Source of the DNA: Microcaldota archaeon
GTDB lineage: Archaea; Micrarchaeota; Micrarchaeia; Anstonellales; Bilamarchaeaceae
Assembly (NCBI GenBank): GCA_030668565.1
Contig: DAOVFD010000011.1
Coordinates: 1-15,715 of the forward strand
DNA: 15,715 nucleotides
Direction of reading: 5' to 3'
Under the pieces are notes generated by a model that saw only the letters and a list, made by a program, of their open reading frames with translations, ran no database searches and was not told the DNA's origin. Every line of letters starts with the position of its first letter. The stretch's first letter is position 1. The position numbers and the translations under genes were made by a program. This document shows, piece by piece, positions 6,599 to 12,777 of this stretch.

Positions 6599-7069
6599 AT
6601 GGTACCAGAAGAAGACACAATCAGGGCTCTTTTCTATATAGAGCCTAAGGAAGCGCACAATAGAGTGCAACACATAGGTTGTAGGCTTCTTCTAACTGAA
6701 AAACTGATACATGCTGGATTTACTAAAGGGGGGGTATTCAACCTCCCTGATGGTCGTGTTGAAGTCGTTCTGGAAGGAAATGAGAAGGATGTAAATCTGT
6801 TTTATCGGACTGTTTGTACAAATCTTATCAAATGGTTAGAAGAAAAAGCGAAGAACAAGAAAAGACTGCATCAAATGATCGGAAATCCCGGAATAGTTTT
6901 TTCTCCACTAGAAACTAAGAATAGTATTCGTGTCTTAGATATTGACCTTTTCAGTCATTCTCTTGAGATGAACCAACTGGAAAAGGGCGTTGATGTCTAT
7001 TATGATCTAACAGATGCAATCAAGCAACTGGGCATTGTTCTGGACAAAATGAACAAAAAACTCAAATAA
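6599..7069 (+). CDS. Acylphosphatase-like domain protein with unknown C-terminal extension
   Basis: A 156-residue protein. Residues about 10-75 align by eye with acylphosphatase. NRVQHIGCR (21-29) matches the GxVQGVxFR phosphate loop in part, and FNLPDGRVEVVLEG (47-60) matches the second signature. The two catalytic residues, Arg and Asn, would be Arg29 and Asn48, one residue further apart than usual. The Gly positions of the loop are changed (GRVQGV to NRVQHI), so hydrolysis of acyl phosphates is possible but doubtful; a ligand-binding role is an alternative. Acylphosphatases are usually about 90 residues, and the additional 75 or so here have no family I recognise. Three of seven Arg codons are CGN, against the mostly AGA/AGG style of neighbours, a weak hint of separate ancestry. 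Confidence 0.75.
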   Translation: MVPEEDTIRALFYIEPKEAHNRVQHIGCRLLLTEKLIHAGFTKGGVFNLPDGRVEVVLEGNEKDVNLFYRTVCTNLIKWLEEKAKNKKRLHQMIGNPGIVFSPLETKNSIRVLDIDLFSHSLEMNQLEKGVDVYYDLTDAIKQLGIVLDKMNKKLK

Positions 7070-7234
7070 GGAATGCACGGAAAATCTAAACCTAATTCAA
7101 ACATCTCTTGATTTTGTTTCGGCCCATCAATTATCAAAAACCCAATTAAAGAAAAACAGCAGAAATAGCACTACTTTTGGAACTGGGTTTTATGACGTTA
7201 AAACAGGACACAGAACACGCGACACCGAACACCT

Positions 7235-7246
7235 AAAAAAAGAAAA
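7235..7246 (-). terminator. T-tract after tRNA-Ile
   Basis: On the minus strand, one base after the tRNA 3' end, come a T4 and a T7 run separated by one C. This is a typical archaeal U-tract terminator. Confidence 0.55.
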
Positions 7247-7282
7247 TGGGCCCGAGGAGATTTGAACTCCCGACCTTTCGAT

Positions 7283-7296
7283 ATCCAATGTCTGAT
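7283..7296 (-). other. tRNA-Ile intron 2, position 37/38 (14 nt)
   Basis: The central helix is CTGA/TTGG (C-G, T-G, G-T, A-T) with 3-nt bulges. There is almost no inner stem: one possible T-A pair around a 5-nt loop. The cut sites could shift by a base or two without changing the mature tRNA. Confidence 0.7.
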
Positions 7297-7303
7297 TATC
7301 AGT

Positions 7304-7318
7304 TTCGTCGCGTAAGCA
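7304..7318 (-). other. tRNA-Ile intron 1, position 30/31 (15 nt)
   Basis: The central helix is 4 bp (CGTT with GACG, one G-T pair) and both bulges are 3 nt. The inner stem is only GC/GC around a TTAC loop. Same insertion site as intron 2 of tRNA-Trp. Confidence 0.75.
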
Positions 7319-7385
7319 CGAACGCTCTAACCAGACTGAGCTACGAGCCCTAAAAAACGCAATAAGAACTTTTCACCATTCCTTT

Positions 7386-7393
7386 TTTAAATA
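7386..7393. promoter_or_regulatory. Shared TATA box for mre11-like gene (+) and tRNA-Ile (-)
   Basis: TTTAAATA centred at 7389.5. Rightward it predicts a start at about 7416, exactly the ATG of the nuclease gene (leaderless). Leftward it predicts a start near 7363, giving the tRNA a leader of about 13 nt. No other TATA-like element fits either gene in this gap. Confidence 0.5.
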
Positions 7394-7415
7394 TGTTTTC
7401 AACCTCAATATATCC

Positions 7416-8513
7416 ATGAGGATAGGAATTGTAGCCGATAATCATCTTGGATATCCCAGATTCGAGGAGGATTCTTTTGTCCAAGCAGAGAGAGCTATGT
7501 TTGGTGCAGCTGAAAAATGCGACTTGATAATAAATGCAGGGGATATCTTTGATACAAGGATACCGAAACTGGAGACGCTGCAGAAGGGGATGGAATTATT
7601 CGGAAAAATAAAAGTCCCTGTTTTTGCAATTTATGGGAACCATGAAAGAAGGACAAAGGAAATGACCAATCCTGTTCAGTTGCTTCTCACTGCCAACCTT
7701 GTCAAATATCTTCATGGAACTTCTGAGGTATTTGAGAAAAATGGGGAGAAGATACAGATATTCGGAATAGGAAACATACCAGACAGATATGCTAAGACGG
7801 CTGTGGAAAAAGCACTCAGGGATTTTGTACCTGAAGAAGGCGCATTCAGGATACTTGTACTCCATCAGACAATATCGGACATACTGAGAACAGAGGAGGA
7901 AGAACTGTCATTGGATTTTCTTGAGGGTCTGCCGTTTGATTTGATTATCAATGGACATATTCACAAAAGAATGGAGAAGCTTGCGGGGAAAGTGCTGACG
8001 CCCGGAAGCACTGTGATAACGCAGCTGAAAAAAGATGAAACAGAACCGAAGGGATATTATATCTATGATACAAAAGCAAGAAAAGCCGAATTCATTCCCA
8101 TAGAATGCAGAAAGTTTTTCCATGAGGAACTGAACTTTGAAAATTCTTCTGAAGATGAGGTCAGGAAACAAGTAAGGGAAAAGATAGATGAATTGCATAA
8201 GCAAAACAAGGATGCAATTGTGCTGATAAAGCTGAAAGGGACATTGAAGGAGGGACTTCTCTCTTCTGACGTCGCTCTGGATGAACGTGATGATATTTAC
8301 ATAGTCAACGAACTCAATGCCGTAGATATTAAAACAAAACTTGAGAGAATAAGAAAATTCCGCGATGAAAAGCTTTCAATAAGGGAAATCGCAGTAGTTG
8401 AACTTGAAAAAAGACTGGAAGGAAAAATAACGATGTTCAAGCCTTCTGAATTCTTTGACAAACTTGTTGAAGGTCCTGAAGAGGCTTTGGAATATCTGGA
8501 AAAGAAAAAATAA
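7416..8513 (+). CDS. mre11: Mre11/SbcD-like DNA repair nuclease (metallophosphoesterase)
   Basis: A 365-residue protein with the five phosphoesterase motifs in order: ADNHLGY (Asp8, His10), AGDIFDTRIP (Asp43), YGNHE (Asn75, His76), LVLHQ (His150) and NGHIH (His181, His183). ADxHLGY and GDIFDxxxP are the Mre11-type versions, and the C-terminal 120 or so residues correspond to the capping and Rad50-binding region. Mre11 cuts DNA ends at double-strand breaks using two Mn2+ ions and normally works with Rad50. Archaea often encode them together with HerA and NurA, but none of those is next to this gene. The mRNA is predicted to be leaderless. Another exonuclease of the calcineurin-like superfamily is possible but less likely. 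Confidence 0.88.
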   Translation: MRIGIVADNHLGYPRFEEDSFVQAERAMFGAAEKCDLIINAGDIFDTRIPKLETLQKGMELFGKIKVPVFAIYGNHERRTKEMTNPVQLLLTANLVKYLHGTSEVFEKNGEKIQIFGIGNIPDRYAKTAVEKALRDFVPEEGAFRILVLHQTISDILRTEEEELSLDFLEGLPFDLIINGHIHKRMEKLAGKVLTPGSTVITQLKKDETEPKGYYIYDTKARKAEFIPIECRKFFHEELNFENSSEDEVRKQVREKIDELHKQNKDAIVLIKLKGTLKEGLLSSDVALDERDDIYIVNELNAVDIKTKLERIRKFRDEKLSIREIAVVELEKRLEGKITMFKPSEFFDKLVEGPEEALEYLEKKK

Positions 8514-8534
8514 GTTCATACTCAGGTCGACAAT

Positions 8535-8619
8535 CATGTCCTTTGGACATGGTGCGCAAGGAACGAAGTTCCTTAGCGAAGTAGAGAAACCCACATAAGA
8601 AAAACAGAAGTAGGGTTTT
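8535..8619 (+). other. Cluster of three predicted hairpins between mre11-like gene and tRNA-Leu
   Basis: CATGTCC-TTT-GGACATG (8535-8551) and AAGGAAC-GAA-GTTCCTT (8558-8574) are perfect 7-bp stems with 3-nt loops. AAACCC (8587-8592) can pair with GGGTTT (8613-8618) around a 20-nt loop. No open frame or terminator T-tract follows. It could be a small structured RNA, a dispersed repeat, or the processed 3' end of the nuclease mRNA. I see no box motifs that identify a class. Confidence 0.4.
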
Positions 8620-8621
8620 CT

Positions 8622-8782
8622 GCAGGGATGCCGGAGTGGTCAAACGGGTGGGGTTTAGGAGAGCTTTTTGACTCCTATAAACTCAGGGCAAAAACCTCGG
8701 AAAAAGCCTTGAGGAAGAATGAGTCGGGCTCGAAGACACCCCATGGCTTAGTGCCTTCGAAGGTTCGAACCCTTCTCCCTGC
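8622..8782 (+). tRNA. tRNA-Leu (TAG) with a 78-nt intron
   Basis: The acceptor pairs GCAGGGA/TCCCTGC and the T arm is GAAGG-TTCGAAC-CCTTC. The D arm has CCG/CGG and the conserved GTGGTCAAA. The anticodon stem TGGGG (8649-8653) pairs with CCCCA (8739-8743), and the loop TTTAGG-A gives anticodon TAG at 8656-8658. A long variable arm with GGC/GCC follows, as expected for leucine (type II). The intron, about 8660-8737 at position 37/38, has bulges GGA and ACA, an inner GAGC/GCTC helix, and a central helix TTTA/GAAG with one A-G mismatch. Further intron stems are GACTC/GAGTC and CCTCGG/CCTTGAGG. CCA is not encoded; the discriminator is A. No clear TATA box lies just upstream, so it may be processed from the transcript of the nuclease gene. 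Confidence 0.93.
8660..8737 (+). other. tRNA-Leu intron, position 37/38 (78 nt)
   Basis: A relaxed BHB: a central helix of three pairs plus an A-G mismatch, two 3-nt bulges, and an inner GAGC/GCTC stem. The interior can fold into at least two stacked stems. No C/D boxes or homing-endonuclease frame are present. Confidence 0.75.
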
Positions 8783-8795
8783 ATTTTGCTTGCAT

Positions 8796-9395
8796 TTATT
8801 CTATTTTTCCAAAAGATGATAGTTGCTTCTCAAGCTCGGCTTTCCTGATTCTGGACAGATATTCACTGCCAAGCCGTTTGGTTTTCTTCCTTAAAACGGT
8901 TGCACTCCTGGAATCTTTCATATAGAAGAGTTCCAGCCTGACGCTGTCAATAACAAATATTTTTTCGTTTTTTCCTTTAACAAGCTGTTTTACTGTACCT
9001 GCGGCCATTTTTCCAATGAGAATATTTTTGGTTTCCTGCGGAAGCTTGAGCCAGTGTTCTTTATCGATTTTTTCGAAAAGGTCCAGTGTAAGGACGTTTG
9101 AAAGTTTTTCGGTCAATTCCTTGGCAAAATCAGTAATATCCTCATTACTGTATCTGGTCGCCAGACCCTTTACTATGTCGTTGGCCATAAACTCAATTCC
9201 CCTGTAAAAGACGGGTATTGCCTCGTTTCTACCCTGCCGGGTAGTCAAATCAATTTTCGGAAATTTTACTCTGAAAAGCTGCTTCCCATGGGCATTGATT
9301 TCCGGGTCCAATGGTTTCTTCTCCAGCAAATTGCGCATTCCGCGTTCCATTCTCTTCTTTTCACTGGTAATAAGACTTCTTCTCTTCCCTCTCAT
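8796..9395 (-). CDS. Basic archaeal protein of unknown function
   Basis: A 199-residue soluble protein I do not recognise. It opens with a strongly basic stretch (MRGKRRSLITSEKKRMERG). A mixed middle follows (PKIDLTTRQGRNEAIPVFYRGIEFMANDIVKGLATRY), then helical sequence with KLPQETKNILIGKMAAGTVKQLV, a beta-like patch (KIFVIDSVRLELFYM), and another basic helix, RKKTKRLGSEYLSRIRKAELEKQL. There is no signal peptide, membrane segment, metal-binding cluster or nucleotide-binding motif. The charge suggests RNA or DNA contact (inference). ATG 9395 lies 28 bp from a TATA box, so the mRNA is probably leaderless. Its stop is 13 nt from the 3' end of the convergent tRNA-Leu, so transcription of both may end in the same short gap. 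Confidence 0.75.
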   Translation of the reverse strand: MRGKRRSLITSEKKRMERGMRNLLEKKPLDPEINAHGKQLFRVKFPKIDLTTRQGRNEAIPVFYRGIEFMANDIVKGLATRYSNEDITDFAKELTEKLSNVLTLDLFEKIDKEHWLKLPQETKNILIGKMAAGTVKQLVKGKNEKIFVIDSVRLELFYMKDSRSATVLRKKTKRLGSEYLSRIRKAELEKQLSSFGKIE

Positions 9396-9419
9396 GTTAT
9401 AGTATTTAGGAGATTATGC

Positions 9420-9426
9420 TTATAAA
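9420..9426 (-). promoter_or_regulatory. TATA box of the basic unknown protein gene
   Basis: TTATAAA on the plus strand (TTTATAA on the minus), centred 28 bp from the ATG at 9395, giving a leaderless transcript. It overlaps the first in-frame ATG (9416) of the divergent ThyX-like frame, which is one reason to reject that ATG as a start. Confidence 0.55.
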
Positions 9427-9443
9427 TGTGCTTCAGCGCTATG

Positions 9444-9453
9444 TTTTTATTAA
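9444..9453 (+). promoter_or_regulatory. TATA-like element of the ThyX-like gene
   Basis: TTTTTATTAA centred near 9448 predicts a start at about 9475. The leader would be about 13 nt and hold GTGGAG (9479-9484) before the ATG at 9488. Confidence 0.45.
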
Positions 9454-9487
9454 TCACCCATTAAATTCAGGTGCGAGCGTGGAGATT

Positions 9488-11098
9488 ATGGAGGAGTTTA
9501 CGGATAAAGAGAAAACACTGCTTATGCCTTTTGTCAGCAATTTTGACAAGGACGTGTTTGTACTTCGAAATCTTCCGGAGGTTGTGAAGGGTGCTTTATT
9601 TTCAAAATACAGCAGGAGTTCAAAGAGTCTTAGGAGAGTGTTGCTGGATGATTTCATACTCAGCAAAGAACTGGATTTTGAGGATTTGCTGAAAAGCCTT
9701 CCCAAAGAGGGTGTAAGCGAAATAGTGGCAACAGAGAAAGCAGAGAAATTTTATGACAGGGTTCTTGTCGGGTTTGGTGATGATTCTGTTGCAGAACTTG
9801 CAGGAGCGCATCTGGCGCTTGAGAATGTTTCTATTGTTGCTACAAAGATACTCGAAGATGCAAGAATCGGACTGTCTCCTCTTGAAAAATCAACAAGATA
9901 CGTTTATTTTGACAAGAAAGTTGATGGTAAATGGCTTTATTACAGGGAACCGAAGCTTATGGAAAGTGAGGTTGCCGAAGTTTATATTACAAGTTGCGAC
10001 CACTCCTTTGAGACATATGCAAAACTGATTCCCAAGATAGCTGAATACGTGAAGGAGAGAATGCCAAAGGAAGAGGGGCTTAGCGAGAGAGGATATGAGG
10101 CAACGGTAAGGGCAAAGACCTGTGACATACTCAGGGGACTTCTTCCTGCTTCAACACTTACCAACATGGGATTTTTCGGAAACGGGAGAGGATTTGAATA
10201 TCTTATAACGAAATTATATGCGGATGAACTTGCTGAAATGAAAAATCTTGCGGGTAATATGGAAAATGAACTGAAGACGATAATTCCCTCATTCGTGAAA
10301 AGGGCGAGCGGGAAGTTCGGCAAGATGATGGGTGAATATCTATCCGGTGTAAGACAGGATATGGAAAAGACGGCTGAGGGCCTTTCTGACAGCAGGAAAT
10401 ATGAGGAGGTCACGCTTGTTGATTATGATTCGGATGCTTATTACAAGGTCATCGCGGCTGCGCTCTATCCATATACAAAAATGACGCTCGAAGAACTGGA
10501 AAACTATGCCAAAAACCTCAGTGAAGAGGATAAGAGAAAGATGATCAGGAGATACGTGGGCGAAAGGAAAAACAGGAGGCATAAGCCGGGAAGGGGATTC
10601 GAACGCGTTTATTATACCTTTGAAATATGCTCGAACTTCGGGGCTTATCGTGATATTCACAGGCACAGGATACTTACGCAGCAGAGGGAACCGCTCACAA
10701 CGCATCTGGGATACAAGATGCCGAAAGATTTGGCGGATGCTGGATATGAGAGCGATTTCAGGGATTCCATGGAAGTAGCAAAGAATGCTTATGAAGAGAT
10801 TTCAAAGAAATATCCGAAGGAAGCGCAGTACGTTGTTCCGCTGGCATATAATCTCAGGTGGCAGATGACAATGAATCTGAGGGAGGTTTATCATTTCTGT
10901 GAGCTGAGGAGCACTCAGCAGGGACATCCGGATTACAGAAGCGTTGCGCAGAAGATATACCAAAAGGTAAATGAAGTTCATCCACTTCTTGCCGGAGGAA
11001 TGAGCGTGGATATGAAAAGTTATGAGTTCGAGAGGCTTGAGGCAGAAAAGGAAATTGACAAAAGGATGCAGGAGATAAAGAAGAAATATGAAGGGTAA
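9488..11098 (+). CDS. Double-domain ThyX-like (FAD-dependent thymidylate synthase family) protein
   Basis: A 536-residue protein made of two ThyX-like halves. The N half has GDDSVAELAGAHLALENVSIVATKILEDARIGLSPLEKSTRYV in the place of the ThyX motif region; the usual RHR is replaced by DAR (124-126), although Ser and RY remain. It also has GNGRGFEYL (about 231-239). The C half has RHR (392-394) in DIHRHRILTQQRE but lacks the serine of RHRx7S, and later has MNLREVYHFCELR (462-474), the second ThyX signature. ThyX makes dTMP from dUMP with flavin and methylene-folate in about 220-250 residues per subunit. Here each half carries only part of the motif, so activity is uncertain. The frame opens at 9416, but ATG 9488 has the promoter and ribosome binding site, and the sequence just after it looks like the conserved beginning. 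It overlaps the next gene by 11 nt. Confidence 0.85.
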   Translation: MEEFTDKEKTLLMPFVSNFDKDVFVLRNLPEVVKGALFSKYSRSSKSLRRVLLDDFILSKELDFEDLLKSLPKEGVSEIVATEKAEKFYDRVLVGFGDDSVAELAGAHLALENVSIVATKILEDARIGLSPLEKSTRYVYFDKKVDGKWLYYREPKLMESEVAEVYITSCDHSFETYAKLIPKIAEYVKERMPKEEGLSERGYEATVRAKTCDILRGLLPASTLTNMGFFGNGRGFEYLITKLYADELAEMKNLAGNMENELKTIIPSFVKRASGKFGKMMGEYLSGVRQDMEKTAEGLSDSRKYEEVTLVDYDSDAYYKVIAAALYPYTKMTLEELENYAKNLSEEDKRKMIRRYVGERKNRRHKPGRGFERVYYTFEICSNFGAYRDIHRHRILTQQREPLTTHLGYKMPKDLADAGYESDFRDSMEVAKNAYEEISKKYPKEAQYVVPLAYNLRWQMTMNLREVYHFCELRSTQQGHPDYRSVAQKIYQKVNEVHPLLAGGMSVDMKSYEFERLEAEKEIDKRMQEIKKKYEG

Positions 11099-11990
11099 AA
11101 TATTTCTTACCGGTGCAACCGGAAGAATAGGTAAAGCCGTTTTAAGGAGGATTCCCGAGGCAATTCCACTGGTAAGGAGAAGAAGCGGACTGGTAAACGA
11201 GATTGTAGCCGATTTTTCCAGTGTTGAGGAACTGAAAGAGAAGTTGAGTGGTGCTTCTGTTCTTATTCATATCGCGGGTTCCGTAAAGACTTATGACAAG
11301 AAAGATTTGTGGGAAACGAATTACGGGTTGACGAAAAAACTTCTTGATGCTATTCCTGAAAATGCGAGAATTGTTTTTGCAAGCACAGTATCCGTTTACG
11401 GAAAAAAGCTTGTTGATATTCCTGCGGATGAGAATACTCCTGCAAATCCTGATACCGAATATGCAAAAAGCAAGTATGAGGCAGAGAAGCTCGTGGGGAA
11501 GCACGATAATCATGTGATATTAAGGATAGGAACCGTTTACGGGCCTGGATTCAATGATTATTTTCATGTCCTGAAACTTCTTGAAAAAGGAAAAATGAGG
11601 ATTATCGGGGATGGAAAAAACAGGCTATCCTTCGTGCATGTGGATGATGTGGCAGGAGCATTTGCAGCGGCTGTTTACAAAGGAAAAGGAACCTATGTTG
11701 TTGCCGGGGAATGCAGAACCCAGGAAGAGATATACAAAATAGCGTGCAGAAAACTCGGAGTTGGGGAACCTGAGAAAAAAGTGGCTGTGGCGCTTGTGGA
11801 TTTTGTTGCGTGGATGGGTGAACTGAAAATCAGGTTCGGCGGGAAACCTCCTGAGATTACAAGAGAGCATATTGCGATTCTTGGCAGTGACAGATGCTTC
11901 AACTGCAACAAGGCCAGGAGGGAACTTGGTTTCCATTCCAGGAATATTGAAGGGGGGATAGGTGAGATGGCAGAACTTTACAGAGGATAA
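11088..11990 (+). CDS. NAD(P)-dependent extended SDR, sugar epimerase/dehydratase family
   Basis: A 300-residue Rossmann-fold oxidoreductase. The cofactor-binding loop TGATGRIG is at residues 8-15. ADF (about 41-43) is the adenine-pocket segment, and HIAG (61-64) follows strand 4. The active site has Ser99/Thr100 in FASTVSVYG and the pair Tyr125 and Lys129 in EYAKSKYEAE. RIGTVYGPG (about 146-154) and FVHVDDVAGA (about 182-191) are typical of nucleotide-sugar epimerases and dehydratases. The substrate cannot be read from sequence; UDP-sugar 4-epimerases and dTDP-glucose dehydratases share these motifs. The gene starts inside the end of the ThyX-like gene (11-nt overlap), so the two are translated from one message. 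A functional tie to that protein is not obvious. Confidence 0.9.
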   Translation: MKGKIFLTGATGRIGKAVLRRIPEAIPLVRRRSGLVNEIVADFSSVEELKEKLSGASVLIHIAGSVKTYDKKDLWETNYGLTKKLLDAIPENARIVFASTVSVYGKKLVDIPADENTPANPDTEYAKSKYEAEKLVGKHDNHVILRIGTVYGPGFNDYFHVLKLLEKGKMRIIGDGKNRLSFVHVDDVAGAFAAAVYKGKGTYVVAGECRTQEEIYKIACRKLGVGEPEKKVAVALVDFVAWMGELKIRFGGKPPEITREHIAILGSDRCFNCNKARRELGFHSRNIEGGIGEMAELYRG

Positions 11991-12020
11991 ACGCTCATCG
12001 ACGGAGCCCTGAAATGAAAC

Positions 12021-12028
12021 TATATAAA
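12021..12028 (+). promoter_or_regulatory. TATA box of the EF-hand protein/HMG-CoA synthase operon
   Basis: TATATAAA centred at 12024.5 predicts a start near 12051. The leader would be about 14 nt, with GGTGG at 12053-12057, placed 7 nt before the ATG at 12065 but only 1 nt before the ATG at 12059. Confidence 0.6.
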
Positions 12029-12064
12029 GCTTATCCCCGCTAATTTGGTTAAGGTGGTATGATT

Positions 12065-12772
12065 ATGAAAATGGCTCAGGCTGTAATAGCTGTTATGCTT
12101 TTGTTGCTTACGGGCAGCATATACCAGACTTACGAACAGACAATGGATTTGGATGGAGATTCGGTAATTACAAGGGAAGAGGATGCAAACCTGTTTCTGG
12201 GCCTGTTTGGGGAGGATGCCCTGCAGAAAGTGGAACGGGCATGCAGAGGGGACAGTTCCCTTGGATGCAGCTATTCGGAAGGCAAACTGAAACTTACAGA
12301 AAACTTCCAGCTTAAAGACGGTTATTACCAGTTCGAAACGTCATACGGCCTGCCCTACATAGAATATACGCTTGAGGTAAACAAAATACCCACTGACAGA
12401 TTTATGAAGAAACTAAGTGAAGTGCTTGTTGCAGCAGGGCTTTCAGATTATACCGACCAGAGTGGCAGGGCGATAGACCTCAGCAATAAAGAAGAAAATG
12501 CGGAGATGGCAAAACTGATGAGAGATTCGCAGCTCGGGATTGCCTATGTAATTGAGATGCAGGGAGAGATATTCGTTGCCAGTGCTGGTGAAGCAAATGG
12601 CGACGTGGAATATTCGCGGGTCACATTCAGTCTTGAGGACGTTCTTTCAGAATCCGAGCCGATTGTAGTCAAAAGCAGGGAACTTAATCTTGGATTCATA
12701 CTCTTCATTCTGGCGATTCTGATAATGGGCGCGTTTGCAGCGTCTTTCTTCTTCGGAAAGAAAAAAGGGTGA
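12065..12772 (+). CDS. Exported, C-terminally anchored protein with an EF-hand-like calcium loop
   Basis: A 235-residue protein of no named family. The N-terminus (MKMAQAVIAVMLLLLTGSIYQ) is a signal peptide or membrane anchor. Residues 28-39 (DLDGDSVITREE) match the 12-residue EF-hand or dockerin calcium loop: Asp at 1, 3 and 5, Ile at 8, Glu at 12. A cysteine pair follows (ACRGDSSLGC), possibly a disulfide. The middle is mixed alpha/beta. Residues about 207-229 (LGFILFILAILIMGAFAASFFF) form a transmembrane helix followed by GKKKG, placing the body outside the cell. ATG 12065 is chosen over 12059 because of its spacing to GGTGG. The HMG-CoA synthase gene follows 5 nt after the stop, so they share a message; no biochemical link is apparent. 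Confidence 0.8.
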   Translation: MKMAQAVIAVMLLLLTGSIYQTYEQTMDLDGDSVITREEDANLFLGLFGEDALQKVERACRGDSSLGCSYSEGKLKLTENFQLKDGYYQFETSYGLPYIEYTLEVNKIPTDRFMKKLSEVLVAAGLSDYTDQSGRAIDLSNKEENAEMAKLMRDSQLGIAYVIEMQGEIFVASAGEANGDVEYSRVTFSLEDVLSESEPIVVKSRELNLGFILFILAILIMGAFAASFFFGKKKG

Positions 12773-12777
12773 AGCTG

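Larger units (their letters stand above)
7248..7350 (-). tRNA. tRNA-Ile (GAT) with two very small introns
   Basis: The acceptor pairs GGGCTCG/CGGGCCC, the D arm is GCTC-AGTCTGGTTA-GAGC and the T arm is GGGAG-TTCAAAT-CTCCT. Between the arms are 29 nt too many. Removing 7304-7318 (15 nt, position 30/31) and 7283-7296 (14 nt, position 37/38) leaves a normal 74-nt tRNA with anticodon stem TTCGA/TCGAA, loop CTGATAA, anticodon GAT at 7298-7300 and variable loop AGGTC. The first intron fits a BHB with helix CGTT/GACG and bulges CGT and AAA. The second fits helix CTGA/TTGG (two G-T pairs) with bulges TAA and ATA. CCA is not encoded and the discriminator is A. The overall body (GGGCTCGTAGCTCAG, AGGTCGGGAGTTC) is the usual archaeal tRNA-Ile pattern. 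Confidence 0.9.

Noticed and set aside
8628..8819. Open frame of 63 codons on the plus strand
   Set aside because: It is read through tRNA-Leu and its intron; the translation has no family features and no ribosome binding site.
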